From Prevotella melaninogenica ATCC 25845 (GTDB lineage: Bacteria; Bacteroidota; Bacteroidia; Bacteroidales; Bacteroidaceae): a stretch of 64,000 nt of DNA. This document shows positions 9,165 to 17,786 of this stretch, one piece after another. Numbering within the stretch: the first letter of the stretch is position 1; each line of letters opens with the position of its first letter. Location of the stretch: positions 434,001 to 498,000 of the forward strand of contig NC_014371.1 of assembly GCF_000144405.1 (NCBI RefSeq). Direction: 5' to 3'. The position numbers and the translations under genes are program-made. The notes below the pieces were generated by a model. That model was not told the DNA's origin. It worked only from the letters and a program-made list of their open reading frames with translations, and did not search any database.

Positions 9165-9204
9165 GTGCAGCAAGGCTGCACTCCCCCTCCTTCATCGGAG
9201 GGGG
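9165..9204 (+). promoter_or_regulatory. Twin hairpins immediately upstream of purD
   Basis: Two perfect stem-loops sit side by side: GTGCAG/CTGCAC (9165-9170, 9176-9181) and CCCCCTCC/GGAGGGGG (9183-9190, 9197-9204). The purD ATG comes 13 bases later. There is no T run, so they are not simple terminators. They could limit ribosome access or be a REP-like repeat. Confidence 0.5.
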
Positions 9205-9217
9205 CGGGCAAAGCTTT

Positions 9218-10486
9218 ATGAGAATATTACTTTTAGGTAGCGGCGGTCGTGAACACGCCTTGGCATGGAAGATTGCACAGAGTGCAAAGTGTAGTAAACT
9301 CTTCATCGCACCAGGTAATGCTGGTACGGGAGCAGTTGGTGAGAACGTTGCAATCGGAGTAAATGACTTCGACAAACTGAAAGATTTCGTTGTCGAAGAG
9401 AAGGTTGATATGGTTGTTGTTGGCCCTGAAGACCCATTGGTAAATGGTGTTTATGACTGTTTGAAGGAAGACAGCCGCACAGCTAATATTCCTGTTATTG
9501 GTCCTTCAAAAGCTGGTGCTGTACTCGAAGGGTCTAAGGACTTTGCCAAAGCTTTCATGAAGCGTCATAATATTCCGACAGCTGCTTACGAAACATTCGA
9601 TAGTACAACGATAGAGGAAGGCATGCGTTTCTTGGAGACGCTTAAAGCTCCTTATGTGTTGAAAGCTGATGGCTTGGCTGCTGGTAAGGGTGTTCTCATT
9701 CTTCCAACGCTTGAAGAAGCTAAGAAGGAACTACGCGAAATGCTTGGTGGTATGTTCGGTAATGCTTCTGCAAAGGTGGTCATTGAGGAGTTCCTTTCTG
9801 GTATTGAGTGCTCTGTATTTGTACTTACAGATGGTACTCACTATCAGATATTACCTGAAGCAAAGGACTATAAGCGCATTGGTGAGCATGATACAGGCTT
9901 GAACACAGGCGGTATGGGTAGTGTTACTCCTGTTCCATTTGCTACCAAGGAGTGGATGGGAAAGGTAGAAGAGCGCATTATCCGTCCTACTGTTGATGGT
10001 TTAAAGGCAGAGGGTATTGATTATAAAGGCTTTATCTTCTTTGGTTTGATTAATGTAGAAGGTGAACCTATGGTTATCGAGTACAACTGTCGTATGGGTG
10101 ACCCAGAGACAGAGAGTGTCATGTTACGCCTAAAGAGTGACATTGTTGACCTCTTTGAAGGAGTTGCAGAGGGGAACCTCGACCAGCGAAAGGTTGAATT
10201 CGATTCACGTTCTGCTGTCTGCGTAATGCTTGTCAGCGGTGGTTATCCTGAAGAGTATGTGAAAGGTTATCCAATCACAGGACTTGATAAGGTTGAAGAT
10301 TCTGTAGTTTTCCATAGCGGTACAGCTGTGAAGGATGGTCAGATCGTTACTTCTGGTGGTCGTGTAATCGCAGTGTCTTCTTATGGTGAGAATAAAGAAG
10401 AAGCACTAAAGAAGAGTTTTGTGGAAGCTCAGAAGATTGAATTTACGGATAAATATTTTAGAAGAGATATAGGACAAGACCTATAG
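9218..10486 (+). CDS. purD: Phosphoribosylamine--glycine ligase (GAR synthetase)
   Basis: It catalyses the ATP-dependent joining of glycine to phosphoribosylamine in de novo purine synthesis. The 422-residue length is normal for the family. The N-terminus [18 protein letters not shown] is the PurD signature. The ATP-grasp domain has [12 protein letters not shown] (about 149-160), and the metal-binding stretch near 285-296 reads [12 protein letters not shown]. No other pur gene is adjacent. The two hairpins ahead of the start are the only visible leader feature. Confidence 0.96.
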   Translation: MRILLLGSGGREHALAWKIAQSAKCSKLFIAPGNAGTGAVGENVAIGVNDFDKLKDFVVEEKVDMVVVGPEDPLVNGVYDCLKEDSRTANIPVIGPSKAGAVLEGSKDFAKAFMKRHNIPTAAYETFDSTTIEEGMRFLETLKAPYVLKADGLAAGKGVLILPTLEEAKKELREMLGGMFGNASAKVVIEEFLSGIECSVFVLTDGTHYQILPEAKDYKRIGEHDTGLNTGGMGSVTPVPFATKEWMGKVEERIIRPTVDGLKAEGIDYKGFIFFGLINVEGEPMVIEYNCRMGDPETESVMLRLKSDIVDLFEGVAEGNLDQRKVEFDSRSAVCVMLVSGGYPEEYVKGYPITGLDKVEDSVVFHSGTAVKDGQIVTSGGRVIAVSSYGENKEEALKKSFVEAQKIEFTDKYFRRDIGQDL

Positions 10487-10507
10487 TCTTAGCCCTTTGA
10501 AAGTAAG

Positions 10508-10557
10508 GAGATAGCTCTTAAGTTGTTTATTACTTAGCAACTTCTCATGGCTATCTC
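10508..10557 (+). terminator. Nested inverted repeat after purD, possible attenuator/terminator
   Basis: GAGATAGC (10508-10515) pairs with GCTATCTC (10550-10557), and AAGTTG/CAACTT forms an inner stem. No long T run follows, so termination would be weak. Confidence 0.45.
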
Positions 10558-10572
10558 TACATATCATCTATT

Positions 10573-11517
10573 ATGCAACAAAAACGCATTCAAAATCGAA
10601 TAGCAGAAAGCCGCTGGACACAAGCATACGTTGTTTCAGCGGCTGCTCTTGTATGGGTTATTGCGGGGATATATAACCCTTCAGTAATAGTGCCAGGTAT
10701 ATGCCTTTTGCTGTCTACTTATCTTATGATGGAACTGAATAATGCCAATGCGCTTATTCGTATCTATAGTAGAATGGTGTCATGTTCGTTCATCGTCTTT
10801 GCAACTATGGCTGTCTTCATGTTCCCATCTATCCAATCAGCCATCATCATGTTAGGCTTTGTAGGGTTCTATACATTTGCTTTTCGTTGCTATCAAAACA
10901 CACATGCACCCGGTTGGACGTTCTATGCATTCTTCTGTATAGGTATGGCAAGTATTGTTTGGGTACAAACACTTTTCTTCCTACCAGTACTCTGGGTTAT
11001 TATGCGTACCAATATTCTCTCGATGAGTCCACGCAATTTTGTTGCATCCCTTCTCGGTATAATCCTGCCTTATTGGTTCTATGCAGGATACTTGGTGGTC
11101 AAAGGAGACATTACAATACTCATCAATCATTTCGCTAAGATTGCTGTGTTTGGTGAACCATTCAACTTAAAGTTTCTGAACTTTAGTCAAGCATTGACTT
11201 TATCATTTGTGTTAGTATGTGCTGTGATTGGTATTGTTCATTTTATGAATCAAAAGCGTAATGACAATATTAGAACCCGTTTGTTCTATCAGATTTTCGT
11301 AACAATAGATCTTTTAGCAATAGTCTTTTTCTTTTTGCAACCTCAGCATTATGAAGCATTGCTGAGTGTAATGATTGTTACTACAGCTCCACTCATTGCA
11401 CATTTCTTTGCACTAACGCGCACAAGGATAACCAACTGGATGTTTATCATTCTTTCTTATTCAGCTATCATCATCACCCTATTCAACTTATGGAATCTTT
11501 TACACAATTACTTGTAG
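10573..11517 (+). CDS. Polytopic membrane protein of unknown function
   Basis: The 314-residue protein is almost entirely hydrophobic, with about eight or nine predicted membrane helices separated by short basic loops. No catalytic motif was recognised. The arrangement, purD followed by a multi-helix protein and a YqaA-like protein, looks like one transcription unit. The 3' end overlaps the next gene by 28 bases. It may belong to a Bacteroidetes-specific domain-of-unknown-function family, but the sequence alone does not let me name it. Confidence 0.75.
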   Translation: MQQKRIQNRIAESRWTQAYVVSAAALVWVIAGIYNPSVIVPGICLLLSTYLMMELNNANALIRIYSRMVSCSFIVFATMAVFMFPSIQSAIIMLGFVGFYTFAFRCYQNTHAPGWTFYAFFCIGMASIVWVQTLFFLPVLWVIMRTNILSMSPRNFVASLLGIILPYWFYAGYLVVKGDITILINHFAKIAVFGEPFNLKFLNFSQALTLSFVLVCAVIGIVHFMNQKRNDNIRTRLFYQIFVTIDLLAIVFFFLQPQHYEALLSVMIVTTAPLIAHFFALTRTRITNWMFIILSYSAIIITLFNLWNLLHNYL

Positions 11518-11942
11518 ATTATGGTTATTGGGGAATGTTTTTATCGGCATTCCTTGCAGGAAGTGTTTTACCTTTTAGTAGTGAGGCGGTAATGCTTGGG
11601 TTACTTGCAGCTGGCGTAGACCCTGTTCTTTTACTTGTTTATGGTAGTATAGGTAACGTTTTGGGAGGAATGTTGAATTATGGTCTTGGCAGGTTAGGTA
11701 AACTGGAGTGGCTTGAACGGTATTTCCGAGTGAAAAAAGAATCATTGGATAGAGCTTATCGCTTTATGGGTGGACATGGTGCATGGATGGGATTCTTTGC
11801 CTTTCTACCTATTTTAGGTAGTGCTATCACCATCGTTTTAGGTCTGACACGTGCTAATATTGTTTTGTCTGTATTAAGTATTACAATAGGTAAAGTGCTT
11901 CGTTATGCAGTTTTGATTTGGGGTGCAAGTTCTTTCTTTTAG
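11490..11942 (+). CDS. YqaA/DedA-like (SNARE-associated) small membrane protein
   Basis: The protein has 150 residues and about four membrane segments. It resembles the short YqaA branch of the DedA/VTT superfamily: an N-terminal segment with GSVLPFSSEA, then GNVLGGMLNYGLGR, and a loop with FLPILGSAITIVLGLTR. The larger family includes flippases of polyprenyl and phospholipid carriers; a role for this short member is inference. The start overlaps the preceding gene by 28 bases in another frame, suggesting coupling. Confidence 0.75.
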   Translation: MESFTQLLVDYGYWGMFLSAFLAGSVLPFSSEAVMLGLLAAGVDPVLLLVYGSIGNVLGGMLNYGLGRLGKLEWLERYFRVKKESLDRAYRFMGGHGAWMGFFAFLPILGSAITIVLGLTRANIVLSVLSITIGKVLRYAVLIWGASSFF

Positions 11943-12090
11943 TCTGTTTTATCCAAAGGACATATCCATATACGTTGTTACCCCTCGTTGAATATTTGAA
12001 ATACTTTAGTGTGTACAATATTCTTCTATCAATAACTTGATAGCATCTTTGTAATATATAATAAGGAGTAAAGCTCTCAAAATAATTACT

Positions 12091-12160
12091 GTTTAGCATC
12101 CGCACTATTGGTGTTTAGCATTCGCACCATATGTGTTCAGCACTCGCACCACATGTGCGG
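12091..12160 (+). repeat. 22-bp palindromic tandem repeat, family 2, site 1
   Basis: Three imperfect units on the minus strand carry ACACCAATAGTGCGGATGC-type sequence, each containing a short dyad (CACC..GGTG). Similar arrays occur at 36383, 55769 and 61404. The site sits in the 499-base gap between the YqaA-like gene and fhs. The rest of that gap holds only the fhs promoter at its right end. Confidence 0.7.
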
Positions 12161-12403
12161 AACATCCTTAAGTTGATAAAAAGGTGCATAGATGAGTCTA
12201 TTCAGGCATTATACGATAGATAGGATTTGGCATATAGACTAATGTTTATGCGCTTGTATTCTGTGGATAAACTATAATCAAGTGGTACAACAGAAAGATC
12301 GAAGAACAAGATAAGCATCTTGAAACGACAAAAGGTTGGGTCATAATACTTAAAAGCAAAAAACTTTTTTTCGCAAGAAATGGTAATATTCAAATTTTAT
12401 TTC

Positions 12404-12411
12404 TATCTTTG
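12404..12411 (+). promoter_or_regulatory. -7 promoter element for fhs
   Basis: TATCTTTG followed by GC lies 30 bases before the fhs ATG. Its -33 partner is unclear. Confidence 0.65.
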
Positions 12412-12441
12412 CGATTATAACTTTATAAAAAGAATATAACT

Positions 12442-14109
12442 ATGAAATCTGACATTGAAATTGCACGCTCATGTAATATGAAGCCAATAGAGGAAGTAGC
12501 AGCTACGGTCGGTATTCCAGCTGATGCTTTGGAGCATTATGGTAAGTATATGGCAAAAGTGCCTCTCTCATTGATTGATGAAGATCGAGTAGCTTGCAAC
12601 CGTCTTGTTCTTGTTAGTTCAATCTCCCCTACCCGCGCTGGTATTGGTAAAACTACAGTTAGTATTGGTTTATCAATGGCACTTAATCGCATTGGTAAGC
12701 GTTCGGTTCTCGCTTTACGCGAGCCAAGTCTTGGCCCTTGTTTTGGCATGAAGGGCGGTGCTGCTGGTGGTGGATATGCCCAAGTAGTACCTATGGAGAA
12801 GATTAATCTCCATTTTACAGGCGATTTCCATGCTATCACGAGTGCACACAATATGATTGCAGCCTTGCTTGATAATTATATTTATCAGCATCGTAGTGAG
12901 GGCTTTACTTTGAAACAAATTCTCTGGAAGCGCGTCTTGGACGTAAATGATCGTAGCCTTCGCAACATTGTTACTGGTCTGGGTGCTTCTACTGATGGCT
13001 TACCAACACAGTCAGGTTTTGATATTACGCCTGCGAGTGAGATTATGGCAGCATTATGTCTTGCTGATAGTGAGCAAGATCTCCGTCGTCGTATTGAGAA
13101 TATGGTTTTGGGTATCACCTTTGACGATAAACCATTTAGAGTACGCGATCTTGGCGTGGCTGGTGCAATAACAGTTCTGTTGATGGATGCTATCAAGCCT
13201 AACCTTGTTCAGACACTGGAGGGGACAGCAGCCTTTGTTCATGGTGGACCATTTGCGAATATCGCCCATGGCTGTAACAGTTTAGTCGCAACCAAGATGG
13301 CTATGTCATTGAGTGATTATGCTATTACTGAAGCTGGATTCGGTGCAGACCTTGGTGCAGAGAAATTCTTAGACATTAAGTGTCGTAAGGCTGAAATTCA
13401 TCCTCGTGTAACTGTTCTTGTTTCAACTTTACGTGGTTTGAAGATGCACGGTGGACTTGTTGATGGTGCATCGCATGAACAGGAACGTCAAGCACTTGTG
13501 GATGGTTTTGCTAATCTCGATCGTCATGTTGAGAATATGCAACGCTTTGGACAGCCAGTGGTTGTCACACTAAACCGATATGGCGATGATACTGAGGAGG
13601 AAATTGCTCTTCTCGCAGAACACTGTAAGATGTTGGGTGTAGGCTTTGCAGAAAACAATGTGTTCTTGAAAGGTGGTGAAGGTGCTGAGGATTTGGCTCG
13701 TCTTGTCGTTGAAACCATTGATAAGCAGGGAGCTAAGGACATCAATATGACGTATGCGGATGAGGATAGTATTGAAGAGAAAGTTAATAAGGTAGCCAAG
13801 AATATCTATGGTGCACGTTCAGTTATACTCAGTAAAACAGCTGTAAATAAACTGAAACGTATTCATGCTTGGGAGATGGATAAGTTCCCTGTCTGCATTG
13901 CTAAAACACAATTCTCATTCAGTGAAGACCCTAAGCAGGTGGGTGTAGCTAAGAATTTCGACATTACCATTCGTGACTTTGTTATCAATGGAGGTGCTGA
14001 GATGATTGTTGCTATTGCTGGTGAGATAATGCGTATGCCTGGCTTACCTAAGATTCCTCAAGCAGAAAAGATTGATATTGTTCGTGGTCAGATTGAAGGC
14101 TTGGCTTAA
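12442..14109 (+). CDS. fhs: Formate--tetrahydrofolate ligase
   Basis: It makes 10-formyl-THF from formate, THF and ATP, feeding one-carbon units to purine synthesis. At 555 residues it is full length. The nucleotide-binding region reads [17 protein letters not shown] (about 62-78), followed by the conserved [20 protein letters not shown] (about 93-112) and [10 protein letters not shown]. The Fhs C-terminal signature [18 protein letters not shown] is intact. It has its own promoter. A roughly 205-bp palindromic element follows closely. Confidence 0.96.
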   Translation: MKSDIEIARSCNMKPIEEVAATVGIPADALEHYGKYMAKVPLSLIDEDRVACNRLVLVSSISPTRAGIGKTTVSIGLSMALNRIGKRSVLALREPSLGPCFGMKGGAAGGGYAQVVPMEKINLHFTGDFHAITSAHNMIAALLDNYIYQHRSEGFTLKQILWKRVLDVNDRSLRNIVTGLGASTDGLPTQSGFDITPASEIMAALCLADSEQDLRRRIENMVLGITFDDKPFRVRDLGVAGAITVLLMDAIKPNLVQTLEGTAAFVHGGPFANIAHGCNSLVATKMAMSLSDYAITEAGFGADLGAEKFLDIKCRKAEIHPRVTVLVSTLRGLKMHGGLVDGASHEQERQALVDGFANLDRHVENMQRFGQPVVVTLNRYGDDTEEEIALLAEHCKMLGVGFAENNVFLKGGEGAEDLARLVVETIDKQGAKDINMTYADEDSIEEKVNKVAKNIYGARSVILSKTAVNKLKRIHAWEMDKFPVCIAKTQFSFSEDPKQVGVAKNFDITIRDFVINGGAEMIVAIAGEIMRMPGLPKIPQAEKIDIVRGQIEGLA

Positions 14110-14128
14110 CGAGTATCAATATTCTTTG

Positions 14129-14334
14129 TTTAAACCCAAATCAGTCATTAGAGCCTAAATATTTTTTGTTTTATTATCGAGCAGATTGGCTGTCTTTGCA
14201 ACGCAGGCGTAGCGGGCTACGTCAAGTTCCAAAGACAGACAAGATGCCGATAAGAAAATAAGAGATGTTAGGAAACAAAGTCATAGAAATGAAAACTATA
14301 CATATTGTGGTCTAATGACCGATTTGGGTTAAAC
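14129..14334 (+). repeat. Nested-palindrome MITE-like element, family 3, full copy 1
   Basis: The 206-bp element is bounded by inverted ends: AACCCAAATCAGTCATTAGA (14133) and GGTCTAATGACCGATTTGGG (14309-14328). Inside, 14174-14198 pairs with 14230-14253 (GGCTGTCTTTG / CAAAGACAGAC with flanking CGATAA), and CGTAGC/GCTACG (14208-14221) forms the tip. A 204-bp relative is at 40131-40334. There is no open frame. It could be a miniature transposable element or an RNA-coding repeat. Confidence 0.75.
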
Positions 14335-14338
14335 CTAT

Positions 14339-14380
14339 ACTTGTATAGTTTTATAGGATTCCTATACAAACTATACAAGT
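14339..14380. repeat. 42-bp near-perfect palindrome
   Basis: ACTTGTATAGTTTTATAGGA and its near-complement CCTATACAAACTATACAAGT abut with a two-base centre. It lies directly right of the family 3 element. It could act as a terminator hairpin or an operator for the following gene. Confidence 0.7.
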
Positions 14381-14441
14381 TTCTTCTTGACACAAGATAT
14401 TACTATTACCAGATGTAACTTAGGATGTTAACGAAAATAAT

Positions 14442-14876
14442 ATGAAGAAAAAGACAATACTACTAATTATCTTTTCTATAATCCTTATAGGTGCAATTAT
14501 TTGGTGTGTCAATGCACCCTATCGTGAAGTAAATCTAAATGACAACTTAGAAACGATTCAAAAGTCTGAATCTTGTATCTCTGTTCATGAGTTGTATAAA
14601 GATAAAGACTGGGACACAATGATCGTTATTAAGCCTTACGATAAGCGTACTGCCTCTGATGAAAGAATTGATATGGGCTATGCTGGGGACAGAGCTGCTA
14701 TCCTTGATAACACTTTATTTGATAGTATCTGTACACTTCTCTTTATAAAGGGGAATAAGCTTGTCGCCTTTTCGAGTATTTATCGTAATGTAATCGATTT
14801 TAGTTCACTGAGCAAAACAACCTATAAGGCTACAGATAAAATACGAATTATAAATAAGTTTGCAACAGATTGCTGA
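14442..14876 (+). CDS. Hypothetical protein with an N-terminal membrane anchor
   Basis: The 144-residue protein has one hydrophobic segment (5-23) ending in a Cys, then a soluble domain that would face the periplasm. No family was recognised. The only flanking structures are palindromic repeats: the 206-bp element and the palindrome upstream, and a 70-bp mini-element beginning at the stop codon. It stands alone between fhs and a converging GH25 gene. Confidence 0.6.
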   Translation: MKKKTILLIIFSIILIGAIIWCVNAPYREVNLNDNLETIQKSESCISVHELYKDKDWDTMIVIKPYDKRTASDERIDMGYAGDRAAILDNTLFDSICTLLFIKGNKLVAFSSIYRNVIDFSSLSKTTYKATDKIRIINKFATDC

Positions 14877-14947
14877 TTTTACCCTAATCAATCATTAGAG
14901 TCTTGACCTATATACTTATTGTGGTTTAATGATAGCTGTGGGTTTAA
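14877..14947. repeat. Internally deleted family 3 element (about 70 bp)
   Basis: It carries only the two ends of the 206-bp element: ACCCTAATCAATCATTAGAG (14881) and GTGGTTTAATGATAGCTGTG (14931). These form a long hairpin between two converging genes. It may serve as a bidirectional terminator. Confidence 0.65.
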
Positions 14948-14960
14948 TCGGTGCAAACTC

Positions 14961-15752
14961 TTATTTAGGCATTTTGAAATCATCTACAGAAACACCTTCA
15001 CGTAGCTGGTTTATGTCTACATATGTCCATATTCCACGCACCCTCCCACGCTTACTTGACTGCCATATGTCGTGCTTAGTATCTGGTAGTTGAGGAGGAA
15101 GATTATAGTTTGCAATGAACAATCGATACCTGTTAAACTCTGGATAAAGGTTCAGATGATAATAAGCTTCATTGGTGTAAATCATCGGAGAATGTCCTGT
15201 TCGTTCCTTTATTAATCGGATAAACTCAGCAAGATTCTTCTGAATAATCTCACGTCCCCAACTGCGTGTTCCATCCTTTTCTATGTCTACAAGTAGTAAT
15301 AAGTCTTGCTGACTAAGGTCAATGTTGGCAAGAAAGTTATCTACTTGGCGTTCCATAGAAGTTCGATAAGTCAAGAAGTGATAAGAACCTACTAATAAGC
15401 CTCTTTCCTTTGCAGCTTTAAAGTTTCTCTTATAGAATGGGTCAACGATAGAACTACCTTCTGTAGCCTTGATATAGACAAATCGAAGTTGTGGATTCTC
15501 CTCCACTAATTCATCCCAATGTATCTTCCCTTGATGGCGTGAGATGTCCAGACCATCAAAATCTTTGGAATATGGTCCCTTAGTCATATCGTGGTAAGGC
15601 CATTGGTCGCTGACTACAGAGCGCGGCTTTCGCCATGGTTTAAGATCAATGATAAGAATAGTAATCAGCACCGCTAAAGCAGCACAAACCCACCACCAAA
15701 AACTATGTTTGTTGCGCATTTGCTTTCTGCGCCTACGTTTACGCTTTATCAT
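14961..15752 (-). CDS. Membrane-anchored glycoside hydrolase family 25 (muramidase)
   Basis: The 263-residue protein starts with a strongly basic segment (KRKRRRRKQMRNK) and one membrane helix (about 18-36), typical of an uncleaved type II anchor. The GH25 domain follows: FDGLDISRHQG with Asp69, FVYIKATEG, GSYHFLTYR and LLVDIEKDG with Asp156 and Glu158. The active-site acids are complete. It is a paralogue of the secreted GH25 at 3382-4092. It has a well-formed promoter and a leader of about 90 bases with hairpins. A role in peptidoglycan remodelling is inferred from the family. Confidence 0.9.
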   Translation of the reverse strand: MIKRKRRRRKQMRNKHSFWWWVCAALAVLITILIIDLKPWRKPRSVVSDQWPYHDMTKGPYSKDFDGLDISRHQGKIHWDELVEENPQLRFVYIKATEGSSIVDPFYKRNFKAAKERGLLVGSYHFLTYRTSMERQVDNFLANIDLSQQDLLLLVDIEKDGTRSWGREIIQKNLAEFIRLIKERTGHSPMIYTNEAYYHLNLYPEFNRYRLFIANYNLPPQLPDTKHDIWQSSKRGRVRGIWTYVDINQLREGVSVDDFKMPK

Positions 15753-15792
15753 CTGTTGTCTTAACTTGTAGAGCTTATATCTGGAATGTTAA

Positions 15793-15824
15793 GCATATTA
15801 GGGTCGATAAGCCTAATAATATGC
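15793..15824 (-). promoter_or_regulatory. Hairpin in the leader of the GH25 gene
   Basis: GCATATTAGG (15793-15802) pairs with CCTAATAATATGC (15812-15824) between the promoter and the start codon. An overlapping CTTAAC/GTTAAG pair suggests alternative folds. Confidence 0.4.
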
Positions 15825-15847
15825 GTTCTTACGACTTTAAAACATCG

Positions 15848-15879
15848 CAAAGGTAAACATTCTTTTTCAATACTACAAA
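15848..15879 (-). promoter_or_regulatory. Promoter of the GH25 gene
   Basis: On the minus strand TTTG (15879-15876), a 20-base spacer and TACCTTTG (15855-15848) give a very good -33/-7 match. Confidence 0.75.
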
Positions 15880-15989
15880 TTGCATATATCGTAAAAAATG
15901 ATATGATTTCATCGACTATATGCAAGTTAAAGTGATTGTTTAACCAGTTTAACATTCATCTCTAACTTTATTAATTAAATGTTAAAGTG

Positions 15990-16020
15990 TTGTATATCAG
16001 GAATATTTTTTTTATCTTTG
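15990..16020 (+). promoter_or_regulatory. Promoter of the lysozyme-fold gene
   Basis: TTG at 15990-15992 and TATCTTTG at 16013-16020 are spaced by 20 bases, giving a leader of about 100 bases. Confidence 0.75.
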
Positions 16021-16030
16021 CAGCGTTAAT

Positions 16031-16081
16031 ATGAAACTGAGGCGTGGTGGTAACTCATTCTCACATAGGAACACGCCGTAG
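16031..16081 (+). CDS. Possible 16-codon leader peptide
   Basis: An ATG just after the expected transcript start opens a short frame MKLRRGGNSFSHRNTP ending in TAG at 16079-16081. It overlaps a hairpin GGCGTG/CACGCC (16041-16046, 16072-16077), and a second inverted repeat AGAGTA/TTACTCT follows. It may be an attenuating leader peptide or chance; no homologue is known to me. Confidence 0.3.
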   Translation: MKLRRGGNSFSHRNTP

Positions 16082-16128
16082 AGAGTAGCTCTATTGACTT
16101 ACTCTTCCAAGGTTTCGGAAAGTTTTTA

Positions 16129-16548
16129 ATGATGAGAATTTTAAAAGTAGTAAGTATTTGTTTCTTAATGATTTTTGCTTCACATGTTGAAGTGTCAGCC
16201 AAAAAAGATGGCTTTGATTGGGAACCAGTAATGAATGCAATCATCCAGATTGAAAGCAAGGGTAATCCTGCAGCTGTAAATGGTCCTTATGTTGGTGTAC
16301 TGCAGATTTCCCCAGTTTTGGTAAAGGAGTGCAACAACATCCTTAAAAGTACTGGTAGCAACAAGCGTTATTCGCTTTCGGATCGTTTTAATGCTACAAA
16401 GTCAAAGGAAATGTTTATTATCATTCAGAGTTTCCACAACCCATTAAATAGTGTTGAAAGAGCTATTCGCTTATGGAGCGGTGGTATTCGATATAATGTG
16501 GCTAAGACACAAGCTTATTTACGCAAAGTAATGCGTTACATGAACTAA
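16129..16548 (+). CDS. Small secreted lysozyme-fold (lytic transglycosylase-like) protein
   Basis: The 139-residue protein has a signal peptide (hydrophobic 4-20, cleavage near VSA-KKD). It then shows the soluble lytic transglycosylase pattern: IIQIESKGNPAA with the candidate catalytic Glu42, followed by YVGVLQISPVLV, which matches the GLMQI motif. The rest is helical, with SVERAIRLWSGG like the AVAAYNAG region. It is shorter than most Slt domains but retains the key elements. Either of the first two Met codons could start it. A long structured leader precedes it. Peptidoglycan cleavage is inferred. Confidence 0.75.
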   Translation: MMRILKVVSICFLMIFASHVEVSAKKDGFDWEPVMNAIIQIESKGNPAAVNGPYVGVLQISPVLVKECNNILKSTGSNKRYSLSDRFNATKSKEMFIIIQSFHNPLNSVERAIRLWSGGIRYNVAKTQAYLRKVMRYMN

Positions 16549-16582
16549 TAAGCGCAATAATTATTTAAGAATCCTCTTATTT

Positions 16583-16630
16583 AAAAGTCCGGCTATCCTT
16601 TCCTTTGGAACAGATAACCGGACTTTTCCT
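16583..16630 (+). terminator. Terminator after the lysozyme-fold gene
   Basis: The stem AAAAGTCCGG ... CCGGACTTTT, extended inward by TATC/GATA, is followed by T-rich sequence 35 bases after the stop. Confidence 0.88.
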
Positions 16631-16652
16631 TTCTTTTCTCTTTCTTTTTTCT

Positions 16653-16660
16653 TACTTTTG
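16653..16660 (+). promoter_or_regulatory. -7 promoter element for the SGNH hydrolase
   Basis: TACTTTTG, followed by CA, lies 67 bases before the chosen ATG. A T-rich stretch is upstream. Confidence 0.5.
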
Positions 16661-16726
16661 CAGTAAGAATACATCAGATTATTATTTCGTATTCTGATGG
16701 GTTTGACGTGTTATACAAGTATTTAT

Positions 16727-17407
16727 ATGAAGACAAAGCTATTATTTTATCTTTTCCTTTCAGTTACTACCCTATCAATGCATGCTCAAAATGTTACGTA
16801 TCACGGCTCAAAACACTATAACATAAGAGTGAATCAATTTAAGCAAGAAGGCTCTTTGCCAGATAATGCAATTGTTATGTTGGGTGATAGTCATTCCGAA
16901 TACGGGAAAGACTGGAATCGTTTTTTTCCAAACGCGAGAAAGATTATCAATAGAGGGATTATAGGAGATGATAGTCGTGGAATCTCTAAACGCTTAAATC
17001 AGATTCTGCCTTATAATCCCAGTAAGATATTCTTTGAATGCGGAACAAACGATTTAAGTCATGGTTGGACGGTTGATCGTATCTTTCAAGGGGTAGTTAA
17101 TGTCATAGAGACAATTCGTACAACATGTCCACAAACCAAGCTGTACGTACAAAGTCTTTTACCTTTAAATGAAAAAGTTGGTGTATGGAAACTACTTAAG
17201 GGTAAGGATGATATGATTATTCAGTTAAATGAGAAGTTGAAGGGTTACTGTAATGACAATAAACTTGTTTTTATCGACTTGTATCATCCCCTCTTAGGGG
17301 TCAATGCTAAAGAAATGCACGCAGACTATTGTCGTGATGGACTGCATCTTTCGAATAAAGGTTATGAGGTTTGGGCAAATATTATCCGCTCTTATATTAA
17401 TGAATGA
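16727..17407 (+). CDS. Secreted SGNH/GDSL-family hydrolase
   Basis: This is an esterase or lipase-fold enzyme acting outside the cytoplasm. The ATG at 16727 gives a normal signal peptide (MKTKLLFYLFLSVTTLSMHA-Q); an ATG 30 bases earlier only adds a non-signal prefix. The SGNH blocks are present: GDSH with Ser55, a conserved Gly in INRGIIGD (Gly77), GTND with Asn108, and DGLHLSNKGY near the C-terminus with the Asp-His pair. The family includes acetylesterases of cell-wall glycans and carbohydrates; the substrate is not known. Two cell-wall hydrolase-like genes upstream make a peptidoglycan or glycan role plausible. The protein is 226 residues. Confidence 0.85.
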   Translation: MKTKLLFYLFLSVTTLSMHAQNVTYHGSKHYNIRVNQFKQEGSLPDNAIVMLGDSHSEYGKDWNRFFPNARKIINRGIIGDDSRGISKRLNQILPYNPSKIFFECGTNDLSHGWTVDRIFQGVVNVIETIRTTCPQTKLYVQSLLPLNEKVGVWKLLKGKDDMIIQLNEKLKGYCNDNKLVFIDLYHPLLGVNAKEMHADYCRDGLHLSNKGYEVWANIIRSYINE

Positions 17408-17534
17408 CGTTAGTGTTCATTTTAGAGGTTTGCTGTTGTTCTTGATGATAAAGCCGAATTTAGTTGTTAAGTAACTGTTGATTTGTCTTTGCCAGTATCT
17501 CTATTTGTAAAATAAAATCACATCTTAAAAAATA

Positions 17535-17638
17535 GAAGATGCTCTTTTGGCTTGCAATTAACGCCCAATTGGCTTCCAAAAGGTGTCCTTTTGCGATGTT
17601 ACTAACGCCCTTTTGAAGTCCAATTAATCCCCTTTTTG
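17535..17638 (-). repeat. Dispersed intergenic repeat family 1, copy b
   Basis: Read on the minus strand it gives GGGATTAATTGGACTTC, AAAAGGGCGTTAGTAAC and AAAGGACACCTTTTGG, aligning block for block with copy a. It lies between the converging SGNH and dnaB genes, next to the terminator at 17684. Confidence 0.75.
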
Positions 17639-17683
17639 TATAGTGTTTTGCAACTACTTGATAATCGGTTAGTTACAAAGATA

Positions 17684-17735
17684 AAAAATAACGACTATTT
17701 TAATCCTACATAAGGTTTGATAGTCGTTATTTTTG
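17684..17735. terminator. Bidirectional terminator between SGNH hydrolase and dnaB
   Basis: AAAAATAACGACTAT and ATAGTCGTTATTTTT form a 15-bp stem with A and T runs on both sides, placed between converging genes. Confidence 0.85.
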
Positions 17736-17786
17736 TAATGAAATTTCGTAAACTTTGTGTATCTTGAAATGATTACCTAATGTCGT

